A stretch of 64,000 nt of DNA. Source: an uncultured Desulfosarcina sp. Lineage in GTDB: Bacteria; Desulfobacterota; Desulfobacteria; Desulfobacterales; Desulfosarcinaceae. This document shows, piece after piece, positions 57,043 to 64,000 of this stretch. Below the pieces are notes generated by a model. That model made no database searches. It had not been told where the DNA came from and saw only the letters and a program-made list of their open reading frames with translations. The number at the start of each line of letters is the position of its first letter. Position 1 is the first letter of the stretch. The position numbers and the translations under genes are program-made. The stretch lies in the NCBI RefSeq assembly GCF_963668215.1, contig NZ_OY764190.1, positions 4,836,001 through 4,900,000 of the forward strand. Reading direction: 5' to 3'.

Positions 57043-57393
57043 TACTGGATCGCTACGAATCGTTTTGATTTAACTGCCGAGCAAATCGCCACTGCCTATA
57101 AGCTCCGATGGGATATCGAAAATTTTTTCGCTTGGTGGAAACGGCACCTTAAAGTGTATCATCTCATCGCCAGGAGCGAGCATGGCTTGATGGTGCAAAT
57201 TCTGGCAGGTCTGATCACCTATTTGTTGCTGGCAATCTATTGCCATCGCCAATTTAACGAGCGCGTTTCCATCAAGAGAGTCCGCCAACTGCGCATAAAA
57301 ATCCGGAATGAATTACGCGCTGGTGTTTTTGGCAAACCCCCTGATTCAAATTTTAAAGAGCAAGAATTACATACCGTTAATGCAAGTACTTAG
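57043..57393 (+). pseudogene. IS4-family transposase, 3' part
   Basis: The frame carries YWIATNRFDLTAEQIATAYKL and the IS4 signature Y-x2-R-x3-E-x6-K (YKLRWDIENFFAWWK). It joins in frame to 55835 when the nested element and one TAAA are removed. It ends HTVNAST at the TAG at 57391-57393. Confidence 0.87.
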
Positions 57394-57406
57394 CCGGAAA
57401 TTACTG

Positions 57407-57672
57407 ATCTTGATCCATAAATCTAAATGGGTGTCTCTCACCCTTCTCATTAATCTTTACTGGAGACAGAACGAAAGCAGGTGCTACTCTATCATTTGGA
57501 GAACACAGTTCCGCAATCAGGAACCTATTGAAAAGTTCCTTCAATGAGATGCCCAATTCAGCTGCAAGCGGCTTCAATTGTTCTGGAAGAAATACACCTG
57601 GGGGATACGGCAACACTCACCACAGTTCTGACAATCTTCGAAATATTTAATGAGATCTTGGTAGATAGACAT
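57407..57672 (-). pseudogene. YkgJ-type cysteine-cluster protein, 5' part (frameshifted, then cut by the IS)
   Basis: An ATG at 57672, preceded by AAGGG, opens MSIYQDLIKYFEDCQNCGECCRIP with the CxxCGxCC motif of the YkgJ family, then hits a stop. The family-like continuation (PPGVFLPEQLKPLAAELGISLKELFNRFLI) lies in the next frame after a run of five C's (minus strand) at 57600-57604. A sixth C would keep the frame. So the gene carries a one-base frameshift as well as the IS4 insertion. Confidence 0.78.
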
Positions 57673-57740
57673 TTAATCCCTTCCACAGCTGTAAGAATCG
57701 TCTTGTCATGTCGTTATAATGTCAATGATCCTATTGTCCC

Positions 57741-58055
57741 TTATGGGTACCCTTTCAGCTTGGCAATTTCTATCTCAAGGTCCAGCCTACTTAAAAACAA
57801 GTTGGCATGAAATTCCCGAAAGGCTTTCCTGAATCCATCCAAAAACTCCTTCACTTTCGGTGCTGATTCAGAGGAAACACTAAGCGAGAAAGTATAGGGA
57901 AATTGATGTTCTTCCCAAGCAATCTTCATTTTGTCCAATACAACTTTGATGAACTCGTCTGATGCTGATGACTTTTTCAGACGGTCTGTAATCGCATCCT
58001 CAATCTTGTTCCAATGACGATTTGATAGGTCTGGAAATGCTATGACGTTACTCAT
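57741..58055 (-). CDS. Hypothetical protein, 104 aa
   Basis: The soluble, mainly helical protein begins MSNVIAFPDLSNRHWNKIEDAITDRLKKS and ends in a charged amphipathic helix (FREFHANLFLSRLDLEIEIAKLKGYP). GAGGGAATAA precedes the ATG, which supports translation. I do not recognise the family. It lies between the disrupted YkgJ gene and the protease gene on the same strand and may share a transcript with them. Confidence 0.6.
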   Translation of the reverse strand: MSNVIAFPDLSNRHWNKIEDAITDRLKKSSASDEFIKVVLDKMKIAWEEHQFPYTFSLSVSSESAPKVKEFLDGFRKAFREFHANLFLSRLDLEIEIAKLKGYP

Positions 58056-58142
58056 TTATTCCCTCACGGATGTTTTCGTTCTTTATACTACATACTGATC
58101 TATTAGATGGGATGTGTATGGATTGTGGCAAAGGTTAAGCTG

Positions 58143-58997
58143 TCATTCAACAGGCGGCAACTCATCAATTACCTCCTTGATAAAGCTGGCATGAACAATT
58201 ACAGCCAATGACAGCTGGTGTTTTCGTATAACCGTTTCATCCAATAAATCGAAACGCTCTGTCAATCCTTTCTGCTGTGATACAAGCCCCATTATGAACC
58301 TGACAACACCAATATGCGTTGAACCACCGTAAAAACGGTTTGCTGAGTATAGCATTACTGGCCCACCACTATTTCCACTGAACACTTCGAAATCCAGCAA
58401 GAAGGTTTTAGTGGATGCAGTTGGTGCAAGAGGATAGCTTGCGATTCGTCCACTTCGGAGAACAGGGAATCCAGCATCATTGGCTTCAACCCCGTAAGGG
58501 AAACCGAAGACAAGCAATTCGTCACCCGGATAGACTGAATATTCTCTTAAGGTGTCGTCATCAGCTAAGAATGTGGTTGGTAAGAATCTAATGTCAGCAT
58601 CCTCGGGGAGATTAATACGCATTGCAGCAACATCAACATCTGGATGTCCAATCCAGAGTGGATTTCCTTCGTTTCTTACTTTGATTTTGTGAGATAGTCT
58701 GGAAAAGCCTTCTCCGTCCTTACGTCTCAGGGTAAGCATTGCATATTCTGATTTGATATCATCAAATACATGCTTTGCGGATATCAACACATAGTAATGC
58801 CAGTCAGGTTTTTTCTTGGAAGGTTCTCCCATCAAAAATGAAGTGCCAAACACTGTCTTTCCAGCTGCCGATTGCCCCATGATCTTGAAAGTGGATCTCA
58901 TCATGAAAGTGGTTAAATGCGGATCAGATTCATCATCACTGGCACTTACCGGACTCGTGAATAATAGCAAAACTATCATGGCAATGAATTTAAACAT
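58143..58997 (-). CDS. Secreted trypsin-like (S1-fold) serine protease
   Basis: The ATG at 58997 is preceded by AAGGTGG and starts a signal peptide (FKFIAMIVLLLFTSPVSAS). The mature protein has the full catalytic set: His76 in ISAKHV, Asp122 in HPDVDVAAMRI and Ser210 in FSGNSGGP. There is no PDZ domain, so it is not a typical DegP/HtrA. It is probably periplasmic. The rest of its neighbourhood is mobile DNA. Confidence 0.87.
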   Translation of the reverse strand: MFKFIAMIVLLLFTSPVSASDDESDPHLTTFMMRSTFKIMGQSAAGKTVFGTSFLMGEPSKKKPDWHYYVLISAKHVFDDIKSEYAMLTLRRKDGEGFSRLSHKIKVRNEGNPLWIGHPDVDVAAMRINLPEDADIRFLPTTFLADDDTLREYSVYPGDELLVFGFPYGVEANDAGFPVLRSGRIASYPLAPTASTKTFLLDFEVFSGNSGGPVMLYSANRFYGGSTHIGVVRFIMGLVSQQKGLTERFDLLDETVIRKHQLSLAVIVHASFIKEVIDELPPVE

Positions 58998-59529
58998 TAT
59001 CCACCTTGCTGATGAAGATTCGAAGAATGTCGGAAATAGATCTGTCGGGTAGGAACAATATTGAACATGAACTCGATACCACACTTACCGATGAGGGGCA
59101 ACCACGCAACATGAACTTGCAATTTCACGGGGAATCGTTTTGGTTTAATATTGTCGTGAAAGCCAAATCAGAGCGGAGAGAGGGCATCAGGGGGCATGGG
59201 GACATCCATAAATATCTTATAAAAAACCGACAAACGATAGTTGAAGTGTAATCCTATTTCAAATGCTTATAACCTATAAGTCGTTATGCCGCATCATCCA
59301 AGGTCGCTGTATAATCGCATCCGGCCTGGAAATTTTTCTGGCCAAGCAGGCAGTCTGCAAAGTCGGCCTTGGATTCCTTGAAAGCCTGTAACGCTTTCCA
59401 AACAAGCTGGATATCCTCGATTAAAAAACGATCCGTCCGTATAATTTGTTCAATTACCTTACAAATTGATGTGGTTTAAAAGAAACGGACACTTTGCTAA
59501 GAACAATTTTTCAGAAAGCGAGGTGTCCC

Positions 59530-59832
59530 ATGAATGCTCGAAAACCCAGACGAACTTACACCAAAGAGTTCAAAGCCGATGCTGTTAGCCTGGTGGTCGA
59601 ACAGGGCTACAGCAGCGCCGAAGTCGGGCGCCGTCTTGGCGTCGTTGAAAACAACGTCAACCGGTGGGTCCGGCAATACCGCGATAAGAACGAAAGCGTA
59701 TCTGCCGACGGCCTGACCCGGGAACAACTGGAAGGCGAACTCAAGCGTTTGCTAAAGGAAAACAAACGGCTTGAGATGGAGCGCGAAATATTAAAAAAGG
59801 CGGCGGCCTTCTTTGCCAACGAGTCGAAGTGA
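59530..59832 (+). CDS. IS3-family transposase OrfA
   Basis: The 100-residue protein has a helix-turn-helix (YTKEFKADAVSLVVEQGYSSAEVGRRLGV) and a leucine-rich coiled coil (LEGELKRLLKENKRLEMEREILKKA). It binds the element ends and, through frameshifting, forms OrfAB. The ATG at 59530 has GAGGTG upstream. Confidence 0.93.
   Translation: MNARKPRRTYTKEFKADAVSLVVEQGYSSAEVGRRLGVVENNVNRWVRQYRDKNESVSADGLTREQLEGELKRLLKENKRLEMEREILKKAAAFFANESK
59793..59799 (+). promoter_or_regulatory. Programmed -1 frameshift site (A6G) of the IS3 element
   Basis: The heptamer AAAAAAG sits in the zero-frame phase A-AAA-AAG near the end of orfA. orfB is in the -1 frame and stays open from this point, so slippage yields an OrfAB fusion. 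Confidence 0.75.
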
Positions 59833-60701
59833 GATTCGGCTTTATCCGGCGGCAAATGAAGGCCTCTCCGGTCACCGTGCTGTGCAAGGTGATGCGGGTC
59901 AGCCGGAGCGGTTTTTATCAGTACCTCAAACGCATCGAGCAGGGGCCGGAACGCGATCCGGCCGAAACCGCCTTGAAAGCTCGAATACAGGCTATTTTTA
60001 AAGCGCATCGCAGTAAATACGGTGCCCGACGGATTATGAAAGAACTGAACAACCAGGGCCAACAGATCGGCATTTTCAAAGTCCGCCGGCTGATGCGGGA
60101 GCTTGGGCTCAAAGCCAAATCTCCCCGGCGGTATAAGGTTACCACGGATAGTCGCCATTCGTTTCCTGTGGCCCCAAACCGGCTCGATCGGCAGTTTGAT
60201 GTCGATACGCCCGACCGCTTCTGGACGGCCGACATCACCTATGTCTGGACCCTTGAGGGATGGATGTACCTGGCCATCGTTATGGATCTGTTTTCCCGCC
60301 GGATCGTCGGTTGGGCCATGGATAAACGCATGAAGACTCAACTGACCATCGATGCCCTGGCCATGGCCTACTGGATGAGAAAACCAGCCAGGGGTCTGGT
60401 TCACCACTCCGATCGGGGCAGCCAATATGCCTGTCGCGAGTATCGCAACTGTCTGGATGCTTACGGCATGATCCCGAGTATGAGCCGCAAAGGAAACTGC
60501 TGGGATAACTCTCCGACAGAACGCTTTTTCAGGAGCCTGAAGTCGGAACGGTTATCTGACTATATCTTCACCACCAGAAAGGCTGCTCAGTCGCAGGTGA
60601 TCGATTATATCGGATACTACAATGGCATCCGTCTACATTCGACCCTGGGGTATCAATCCCCCGTGCTCTATGAGAAAGAACTGTACCGGAATGCTGCTTA
60701 A
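59829..60701 (+). CDS. IS3-family transposase OrfB (DDE catalytic domain)
   Basis: The 290-residue protein has an rve domain with WTADITYVWT (Asp), HHSDRGSQYA (Asp) and NSPTERFFRSLKSE (Glu), plus the HTH_21 region KYGARRIMKELN. Its GTG overlaps the orfA stop, but expression is more likely by frameshift. All catalytic residues are intact. Confidence 0.94.
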   Translation: MRFGFIRRQMKASPVTVLCKVMRVSRSGFYQYLKRIEQGPERDPAETALKARIQAIFKAHRSKYGARRIMKELNNQGQQIGIFKVRRLMRELGLKAKSPRRYKVTTDSRHSFPVAPNRLDRQFDVDTPDRFWTADITYVWTLEGWMYLAIVMDLFSRRIVGWAMDKRMKTQLTIDALAMAYWMRKPARGLVHHSDRGSQYACREYRNCLDAYGMIPSMSRKGNCWDNSPTERFFRSLKSERLSDYIFTTRKAAQSQVIDYIGYYNGIRLHSTLGYQSPVLYEKELYRNAA

Positions 60702-60916
60702 CCCGGTGTCCGTTTTTACTTGACCACAACAAATGCTTGCTTTGTCCAGTTTGTAACTTCTTCTCAATACCCAAACCAGTTTACACATGACGATTTGGTT
60801 GATAAAACCTGGATTGTCGATGTTTCAGGATTGTTCGATCAATCTGGTTGCGACTTTAGACTGTATGGGGTCATCTTGCACAATATAGCGCACGATTACG
60901 TTGGTATCGATGCCGA

Positions 60917-61204
60917 TCATCGAATCCTGCCGGCTTCATCTTCGATAGCCCGGTTCATGTCTTCCATCGCTACCGGTTTGCCGGAATTTTTAACCATGCC
61001 CTTGAGTTTTCGAACATCAGCCGTAGCGGGCATAATCGTAACCTCACCGTTGATACCGATGAGAAATTCAATCCGATCGCCTTGAGCCAAATTAAGGTGC
61101 TCACGAATCGGTTTGGGCACCGTTATTTGCCCCTTGGATGTAACTTTGGTCCTATGTGTTCGATTCACAGGGCTGGTAAAAAAGCTGCTATCTTTTTTAG
61201 CCAT
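60917..61204 (-). CDS. vapB: VapB/AbrB-type antitoxin
   Basis: From the ATG at 61204, preceded by CAAGGATCAA, the 95-residue protein contains RTKVTSKGQITVPKPIREHLNLAQGDRIEFLI, the SpoVT/AbrB DNA-binding fold. A C-terminal toxin-binding helix region (NRAIEDEAG) follows. It overlaps the vapC start in the ATGA form. The antitoxin is intact while its toxin gene is broken. Confidence 0.88.
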   Translation of the reverse strand: MAKKDSSFFTSPVNRTHRTKVTSKGQITVPKPIREHLNLAQGDRIEFLIGINGEVTIMPATADVRKLKGMVKNSGKPVAMEDMNRAIEDEAGRIR

Positions 61205-61239
61205 GAATTGATCCTTGTTACCACGCAATTCCAGGCCGG

Positions 61240-61281
61240 CGCACCCTCGCCCCTTGAGGGGAGAGGGCGGGGTGAGGGGTG
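61240..61281. repeat. GC-rich dispersed repeat, inverted copy A
   Basis: The core CCCCTTGAGGGG is a perfect palindrome flanked by GAGAGGGCGGGGTGAGGGG. Its complement aligns with the repeat at 62858-62898, so inverted copies bracket the IS4-type element. Confidence 0.6.
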
Positions 61282-61307
61282 ATGAAATGCGTCGTTATTT
61301 GTTAAAA

Positions 61308-62830
61308 ACTAAAGTTTCGCAGTAACCCATCGACTTTGTTCAGCGATGAGATCTTCTATGATATCAATAAAATGAAAAAGCAAATCAGGTTCGATACGGT
61401 GCGAAAGTATATCACTTGACTTGAAAATCAGTTCTTTGACACGGCCCCAGACGGCACGACTGAACATCCATAATGACTGATCGTCTGACGTTTGCCGAAA
61501 CAGCGGGCCAACGCAGATGTTCAGTCCGTGTTTTATCTGGATGTAGACCAATATCAGATACCGGATCATTACCAGGCTCTGGCTGGCGATCAAGGCGTCA
61601 AACGTATTGCTTTGCTCTTTTACCATGTAAAGCATCTGCTTGGCATCTTTAAAGTATACTTCGATGGCCCAGCGACGGGCGTAATAGTCAAGAATTCTGG
61701 ACGGTTCCAGGTCGGTATCGGTGCAAAGCAGGACCTGCCACTGTTTGCGGCCATCGGAAACGAACAGCACCCGAACCGAGCCGGTCTTTTTCAACGTGAC
61801 ATCGAGGCATGCGCCCTTGATCGTGCGATCCTTGATCCAGAAGGTTTGTTTTTTGGCGACCTGCTGCCATAGCTGTTTGAGCGTGTATGCGCCGCCTTGA
61901 TAACCGTATTTAACCCGGTTGCGCTTCAATCGGCAGATGACGCCATAACCGACATCGACGATGCGACGGATGATATCGTCGTGGGCAAACCAACTGTCGA
62001 ACAAGACGAAGCTGGCATCGATGCCCGACCTCCAAGCTCTGGCGAGCATCTGAACAAGAACGTCGGTTTTTTTACTCAGCGCTTCCCTACGTCGTTTCCA
62101 GCCGTTGGTACGCTTGTCGATATCCCGTATATCGGTGTTGGGCCGGTGGCTGGATGTATGAAAGGCACCATCGATCGGAAAAAAATGCAACCCGTCATGA
62201 AAACCCAATTGCAGATACTGGTTGCCAAGAATGGAACGCCTGACTTTGTGATCGAAATGATAGCTGACCAATTCGATCTCTTTGCCCGATTTGGGGCAGA
62301 TGGAGTCATCGGCGATCAATACTTTTTCTTTCAATGGGACATTCTTACGCATGGCTATGATCTTTGATGCCAACATCTGGACCAGCTTTCTCCAATTGAA
62401 GTGTTCATTGTTCAAGAACCGGTAGAACGCGTCTTTATGGGCCTGGACGTAGTTTTGTATATAGCCGCCATTACAGAAACTGTTGAGGCTTCGCTTGAGA
62501 AAAGGCAGTAGTACGAAAACAAATATGAGCGAGAGTGTTTCATAACCTCTTTTTTTGGTGATGTTGCTTTGTCGGGCCAATGAATGGAACTTGAGTTCAG
62601 TGAACGCACGATTGAGTTCACGGTCGTCAATGATCCGGCCCGAATCAGATTGTTTTTGCAAGGAGAGGGAAAATGTATTAGGGTGATTCATAGCGGTTCT
62701 TTCTTTAGTGATATTAGGTGTTTGGCGATGTCTAATATACTAAATTCAGAGCCGCTTTTCAATTATTTTCTTAATATTTTCAGATTATTATCCCTCTAAA
62801 ATGTCCGAATTTTAACTGCGAAACTTCAGT
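61308..62830 (-). mobile_element. IS4-type insertion sequence, second and unrelated copy
   Basis: Inverted ends are ACTAAAGTTTCGCAGT (left) and ACTGAAGTTTCGCAGT (complement of right), flanked by TAAAA on both sides. The direct repeat is A-rich, so exact ends are uncertain by a base or two. It holds one transposase gene spanning most of its length. Confidence 0.75.
61309..62691 (-). CDS. IS4-family transposase
   Basis: The 460-residue protein has DDE motifs in VLIADDSICPKSGK, FVLFDSWFAHDD and the IS4 signature Y-x2-R-x3-E-x6-K (YYARRWAIEVYFKDAK). It is unlike the transposase at 55026. The stop codon lies within the left inverted repeat. It appears intact and possibly active. Confidence 0.93.
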   Translation of the reverse strand: MNHPNTFSLSLQKQSDSGRIIDDRELNRAFTELKFHSLARQSNITKKRGYETLSLIFVFVLLPFLKRSLNSFCNGGYIQNYVQAHKDAFYRFLNNEHFNWRKLVQMLASKIIAMRKNVPLKEKVLIADDSICPKSGKEIELVSYHFDHKVRRSILGNQYLQLGFHDGLHFFPIDGAFHTSSHRPNTDIRDIDKRTNGWKRRREALSKKTDVLVQMLARAWRSGIDASFVLFDSWFAHDDIIRRIVDVGYGVICRLKRNRVKYGYQGGAYTLKQLWQQVAKKQTFWIKDRTIKGACLDVTLKKTGSVRVLFVSDGRKQWQVLLCTDTDLEPSRILDYYARRWAIEVYFKDAKQMLYMVKEQSNTFDALIASQSLVMIRYLILVYIQIKHGLNICVGPLFRQTSDDQSLWMFSRAVWGRVKELIFKSSDILSHRIEPDLLFHFIDIIEDLIAEQSRWVTAKL

Positions 62831-62857
62831 TAAAAATAGAGGATATTATCGATTGTT

Positions 62858-62898
62858 CCCCCTCATCCTGTCCTTCTCCCTCCGGGGGGAGAAGGGAC
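62858..62898. repeat. GC-rich dispersed repeat, inverted copy B
   Basis: CCCCCTCATCCTGTCC, then TCTCCCTCCGGGGGGAGAAGGGA, with an inner palindrome. It aligns with the complement of 61240-61281 at about three quarters of positions by eye. The rest of the 62831-63000 gap shows no gene. Confidence 0.55.
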
Positions 62899-63000
62899 GT
62901 ACGTCAGTTGCTACCGTGTTTTCCTGGGAACTTGTGCAATTCCCGACGGCACTCTCTCATTTCTTGATGGTAACATTTTTGGCGGGACGGAGATGGACTG

Positions 63001-64000
63001 TCACTCGTTGAGAAACGCCCGGGCCGCTTCTTCTTCCAACAATTCCTGACAATCCGAGTAGCGCGGCGAATAGTGAAAAATGCTGTACTGTTTCACTTGG
63101 CAGGCTCGCGCGAGTTCTCCGGCCTGGCGGGCGGTGAGATGTTTTTTCTGCAAGGCGACGTCCCGATGGCGGTTGGAAAAGGCCGCTTCCACGAAAAGGT
63201 GGTCCACATCGCGGCAGAACGCCGCGATTTTTTCCAGGTTGTGCGGCGTGCCGGCCGCATCGGCAACGTAAGCCAGGCGCTGGCCGGGAGAGATGCGAAC
63301 GATGCGCGATTTCAGCGCGCCTAAGGATAATCGGCGGGGTGCGTCTCCCGGCGCGGTCCCCGGAATTTCAATGGTTTCATCCAGATCCGCACCCTCATAG
63401 AGCATTTTCTTAAACCGGTTCAACCAGGGGCCGGGGCCAAGGCCCATCTCCTCCAGTGCGGTTTTGACGATATTGATGTGAAAGCGTTCGTCCAGGCGAA
63501 AGGCCAGCACGGGAATTCCGTGGTCCAGGTGAATGGCCCGGATGCACAGGGACGCCTCGTCGATCACGACCCCGTCGAAGGGGATCTCCCGCACGCCCTC
63601 GGCGGCAAACCGTTTGTGGCAAGCGTAGCTGCAGCAAAGCGCCCGGTCGGGATGCAATTCGACGGCATGCAGGGTAAACCGGTTCTCGTAGTTTCCCACC
63701 AGATTCCAGCAATACGCGGCCAGCTTTCCTGCCAGGTTGTCCAGAAACCCCTGAGGACCGTACAGGTAAAGATCCTTGTCCCGTCCCAGAAGCAGGCGCA
63801 GTAAGCGGTCGAAACCAATGAAATGGTCCATGTGGGTATGGGTGACGAAGATGTGGCTGAGCTTGAGAACTTCTCGCGAGGCCAAGGCCGTGATATCGCC
63901 CAGGTCGAAAAGCAGGGCTCGCTTTTCATTTCGTAAGGGAATGAACAGGGCCGGGTCGTCAAAGGGCCCGTTGACCAGCCGGGGAAGAAACGTCGGGCCC
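63001..64000 (-). CDS. RNase Z-like MBL-fold metallohydrolase (5' end cut by window edge)
   Basis: The minus-strand frame is open from the window edge (GPTFLPRLVNGPFDD, then LLFDLGDITALASREVLKL). It carries the metal motif THTHMDHFIGFDRLLR and later HLDHGIPVLAFR, VADAAG, FVEAAFSNRH and HYSPRYSD. These fit the RNase Z/ElaC branch of the metallo-beta-lactamase fold, which trims tRNA 3' ends. The PAAF-like exosite differs from E. coli, so another MBL hydrolase is possible. The true start lies beyond 64000. Confidence 0.82.
   Translation of the reverse strand, partial: GPTFLPRLVNGPFDDPALFIPLRNEKRALLFDLGDITALASREVLKLSHIFVTHTHMDHFIGFDRLLRLLLGRDKDLYLYGPQGFLDNLAGKLAAYCWNLVGNYENRFTLHAVELHPDRALCCSYACHKRFAAEGVREIPFDGVVIDEASLCIRAIHLDHGIPVLAFRLDERFHINIVKTALEEMGLGPGPWLNRFKKMLYEGADLDETIEIPGTAPGDAPRRLSLGALKSRIVRISPGQRLAYVADAAGTPHNLEKIAAFCRDVDHLFVEAAFSNRHRDVALQKKHLTARQAGELARACQVKQYSIFHYSPRYSDCQELLEEEAARAFLNE

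Larger units (their letters stand above)
54897..57406 (+). mobile_element. IS4-type insertion sequence, itself interrupted by an IS481-type element
   Basis: The ends are inverted repeats: left CAGTAAAATCCGGTTAGGG..TTGCAT, right (complement) CAGTAATTTCCGGCTAAGT..TTGCAT. They are flanked by direct repeats ATCTTGATC at 54888-54896 and 57407-57415. Without the inner element the IS is about 1.3 kb with one transposase gene. It sits inside the YkgJ-type gene. Confidence 0.88.
59467..60731 (+). mobile_element. IS3-family insertion sequence in vapC
   Basis: Inverted ends are left TGATGTGGTTTAAAAGAAAC and right (complement) TGTTGTGGTCAAGTAAAAAC, both continuing GGACAC. The 3-bp target repeat AAT lies at 59464-59466 and 60732-60734. 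The 1265-bp element carries orfA and orfB. Confidence 0.9.
59284..60920 (-). pseudogene. vapC: VapC-type PIN toxin gene, broken by a TGA and an IS3 insertion
   Basis: The minus strand from the ATG at 60920 reads MIGIDTNVIVRYIVQDDP, the PIN/VapC N-terminus. A TGA follows at codon 32 (60825-60827), then GFINQIVMCKLVWVLRRSYKLDKASI. The IS3 element (59467-60731, AAT repeats) interrupts it. The frame resumes with CKVIEQIIRTD through KADFADCLLGQKNFQAGCDYTATLDDAA to TAA at 59284. Removing the IS and one AAT rejoins the frame exactly. The start overlaps the vapB stop (ATGA). PIN acidic residues are present in the parts. Confidence 0.85.

Noticed and set aside
59006-59251. 81-codon plus-strand ORF
   Set aside because: No ribosome site, odd composition, overlaps the protease leader region; no recognisable features.
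60825-60827. TGA in vapC as selenocysteine
   Set aside because: PIN toxins are not selenoproteins, no SECIS-like hairpin was seen just downstream, and the gene is also IS-disrupted.

Overview
The window reads as the chromosome of a Gram-negative, anaerobic Desulfobacterota (Deltaproteobacteria), most like a Desulfobacterales sulfate reducer. The evidence is gene content rather than any database match: a Kdo/Lpt lipopolysaccharide block beside rpoN, a ferredoxin-dependent 2-oxoacid oxidoreductase, a DUF39 homocysteine-forming enzyme, a full futalosine menaquinone cluster, and an SppA/ParA/IMPDH/DnaE core. Core genes are GC-rich. Most of 52.6-62.9 kb is visibly more AT-rich and full of insertion sequences.

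Layout. 1-332: the C-terminal end of a tyrosine integrase abuts a tRNA-Leu(GAG), which looks like the edge of an integrated element lying to the left. 350-9843 (minus strand): kdsA-kdsC-lptC-lptA-lptB-rpoN-hpf-ptsN-rapZ-EIIA(Man), then gap-tpiA-secG-tRNA-Leu. 10.0-17.0 kb (plus): an M23 peptidase, the DUF39 homocysteine enzyme, thpR, recA and alaS. 17.0-25.4 kb: a CheX-like protein, dapB, a MurU-AmgK fusion overlapping a PlsB-like acyltransferase, two small unknown genes, and NamZ. 25.5-30.9 kb (plus): a strong sigma70-type promoter ahead of a MinD-like ATPase and a four-subunit 2-oxoacid:ferredoxin oxidoreductase, then hisC and cmk. 31.0-40.9 kb: rpsA, sppA, a ParA with a small overlapping RHH-like partner, a Sua5/YciO gene (minus), guaB and dnaE. 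41.0-48.9 kb: mqnD-mqnB-mqnP-ubiX-mqnL-mqnE-mqnA-mqnC, a nearly complete route from chorismate to demethylmenaquinone. 49.2-52.7 kb: an ammonium channel joined to PAS-PAS-GGDEF-EAL but split by one in-frame TAA.

52.7-62.9 kb is a decaying accessory zone. A DUF4143 ATPase sits between the EAL gene and a partial copy of the EAL C-terminus. A YkgJ-type cysteine-cluster gene is cut by an IS4-type element (9-bp target duplication), and that element's transposase gene is itself cut by an IS481-type element. A vapC toxin gene has an internal TGA and is cut by an IS3 element (3-bp duplication AAT), while its vapB antitoxin remains open. A second IS4-type element lies between inverted copies of a short GC-rich repeat. 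A secreted trypsin-like protease and an unknown 104-aa protein sit among these. The window ends inside an RNase Z-like metallohydrolase gene.

How the genes work together: kds and lpt genes build and export LPS beside the sigma54/regulatory-PTS genes. NamZ and the MurU-AmgK fusion would supply the two ends of a cell-wall MurNAc salvage route about 4 kb apart. The mqn cluster makes the respiratory quinone. The Amt-GGDEF-EAL protein, if whole, would couple ammonium availability to cyclic di-GMP.

The most notable items are the nonsense-split ammonium-sensing c-di-GMP protein, the two target genes that can be rebuilt exactly across their IS insertions, the NamZ/MurU-AmgK pairing, and a shared 12-bp palindrome near recA and near amt. 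I saw no CRISPR array, no rRNA, and no clearly undescribed multi-gene system.
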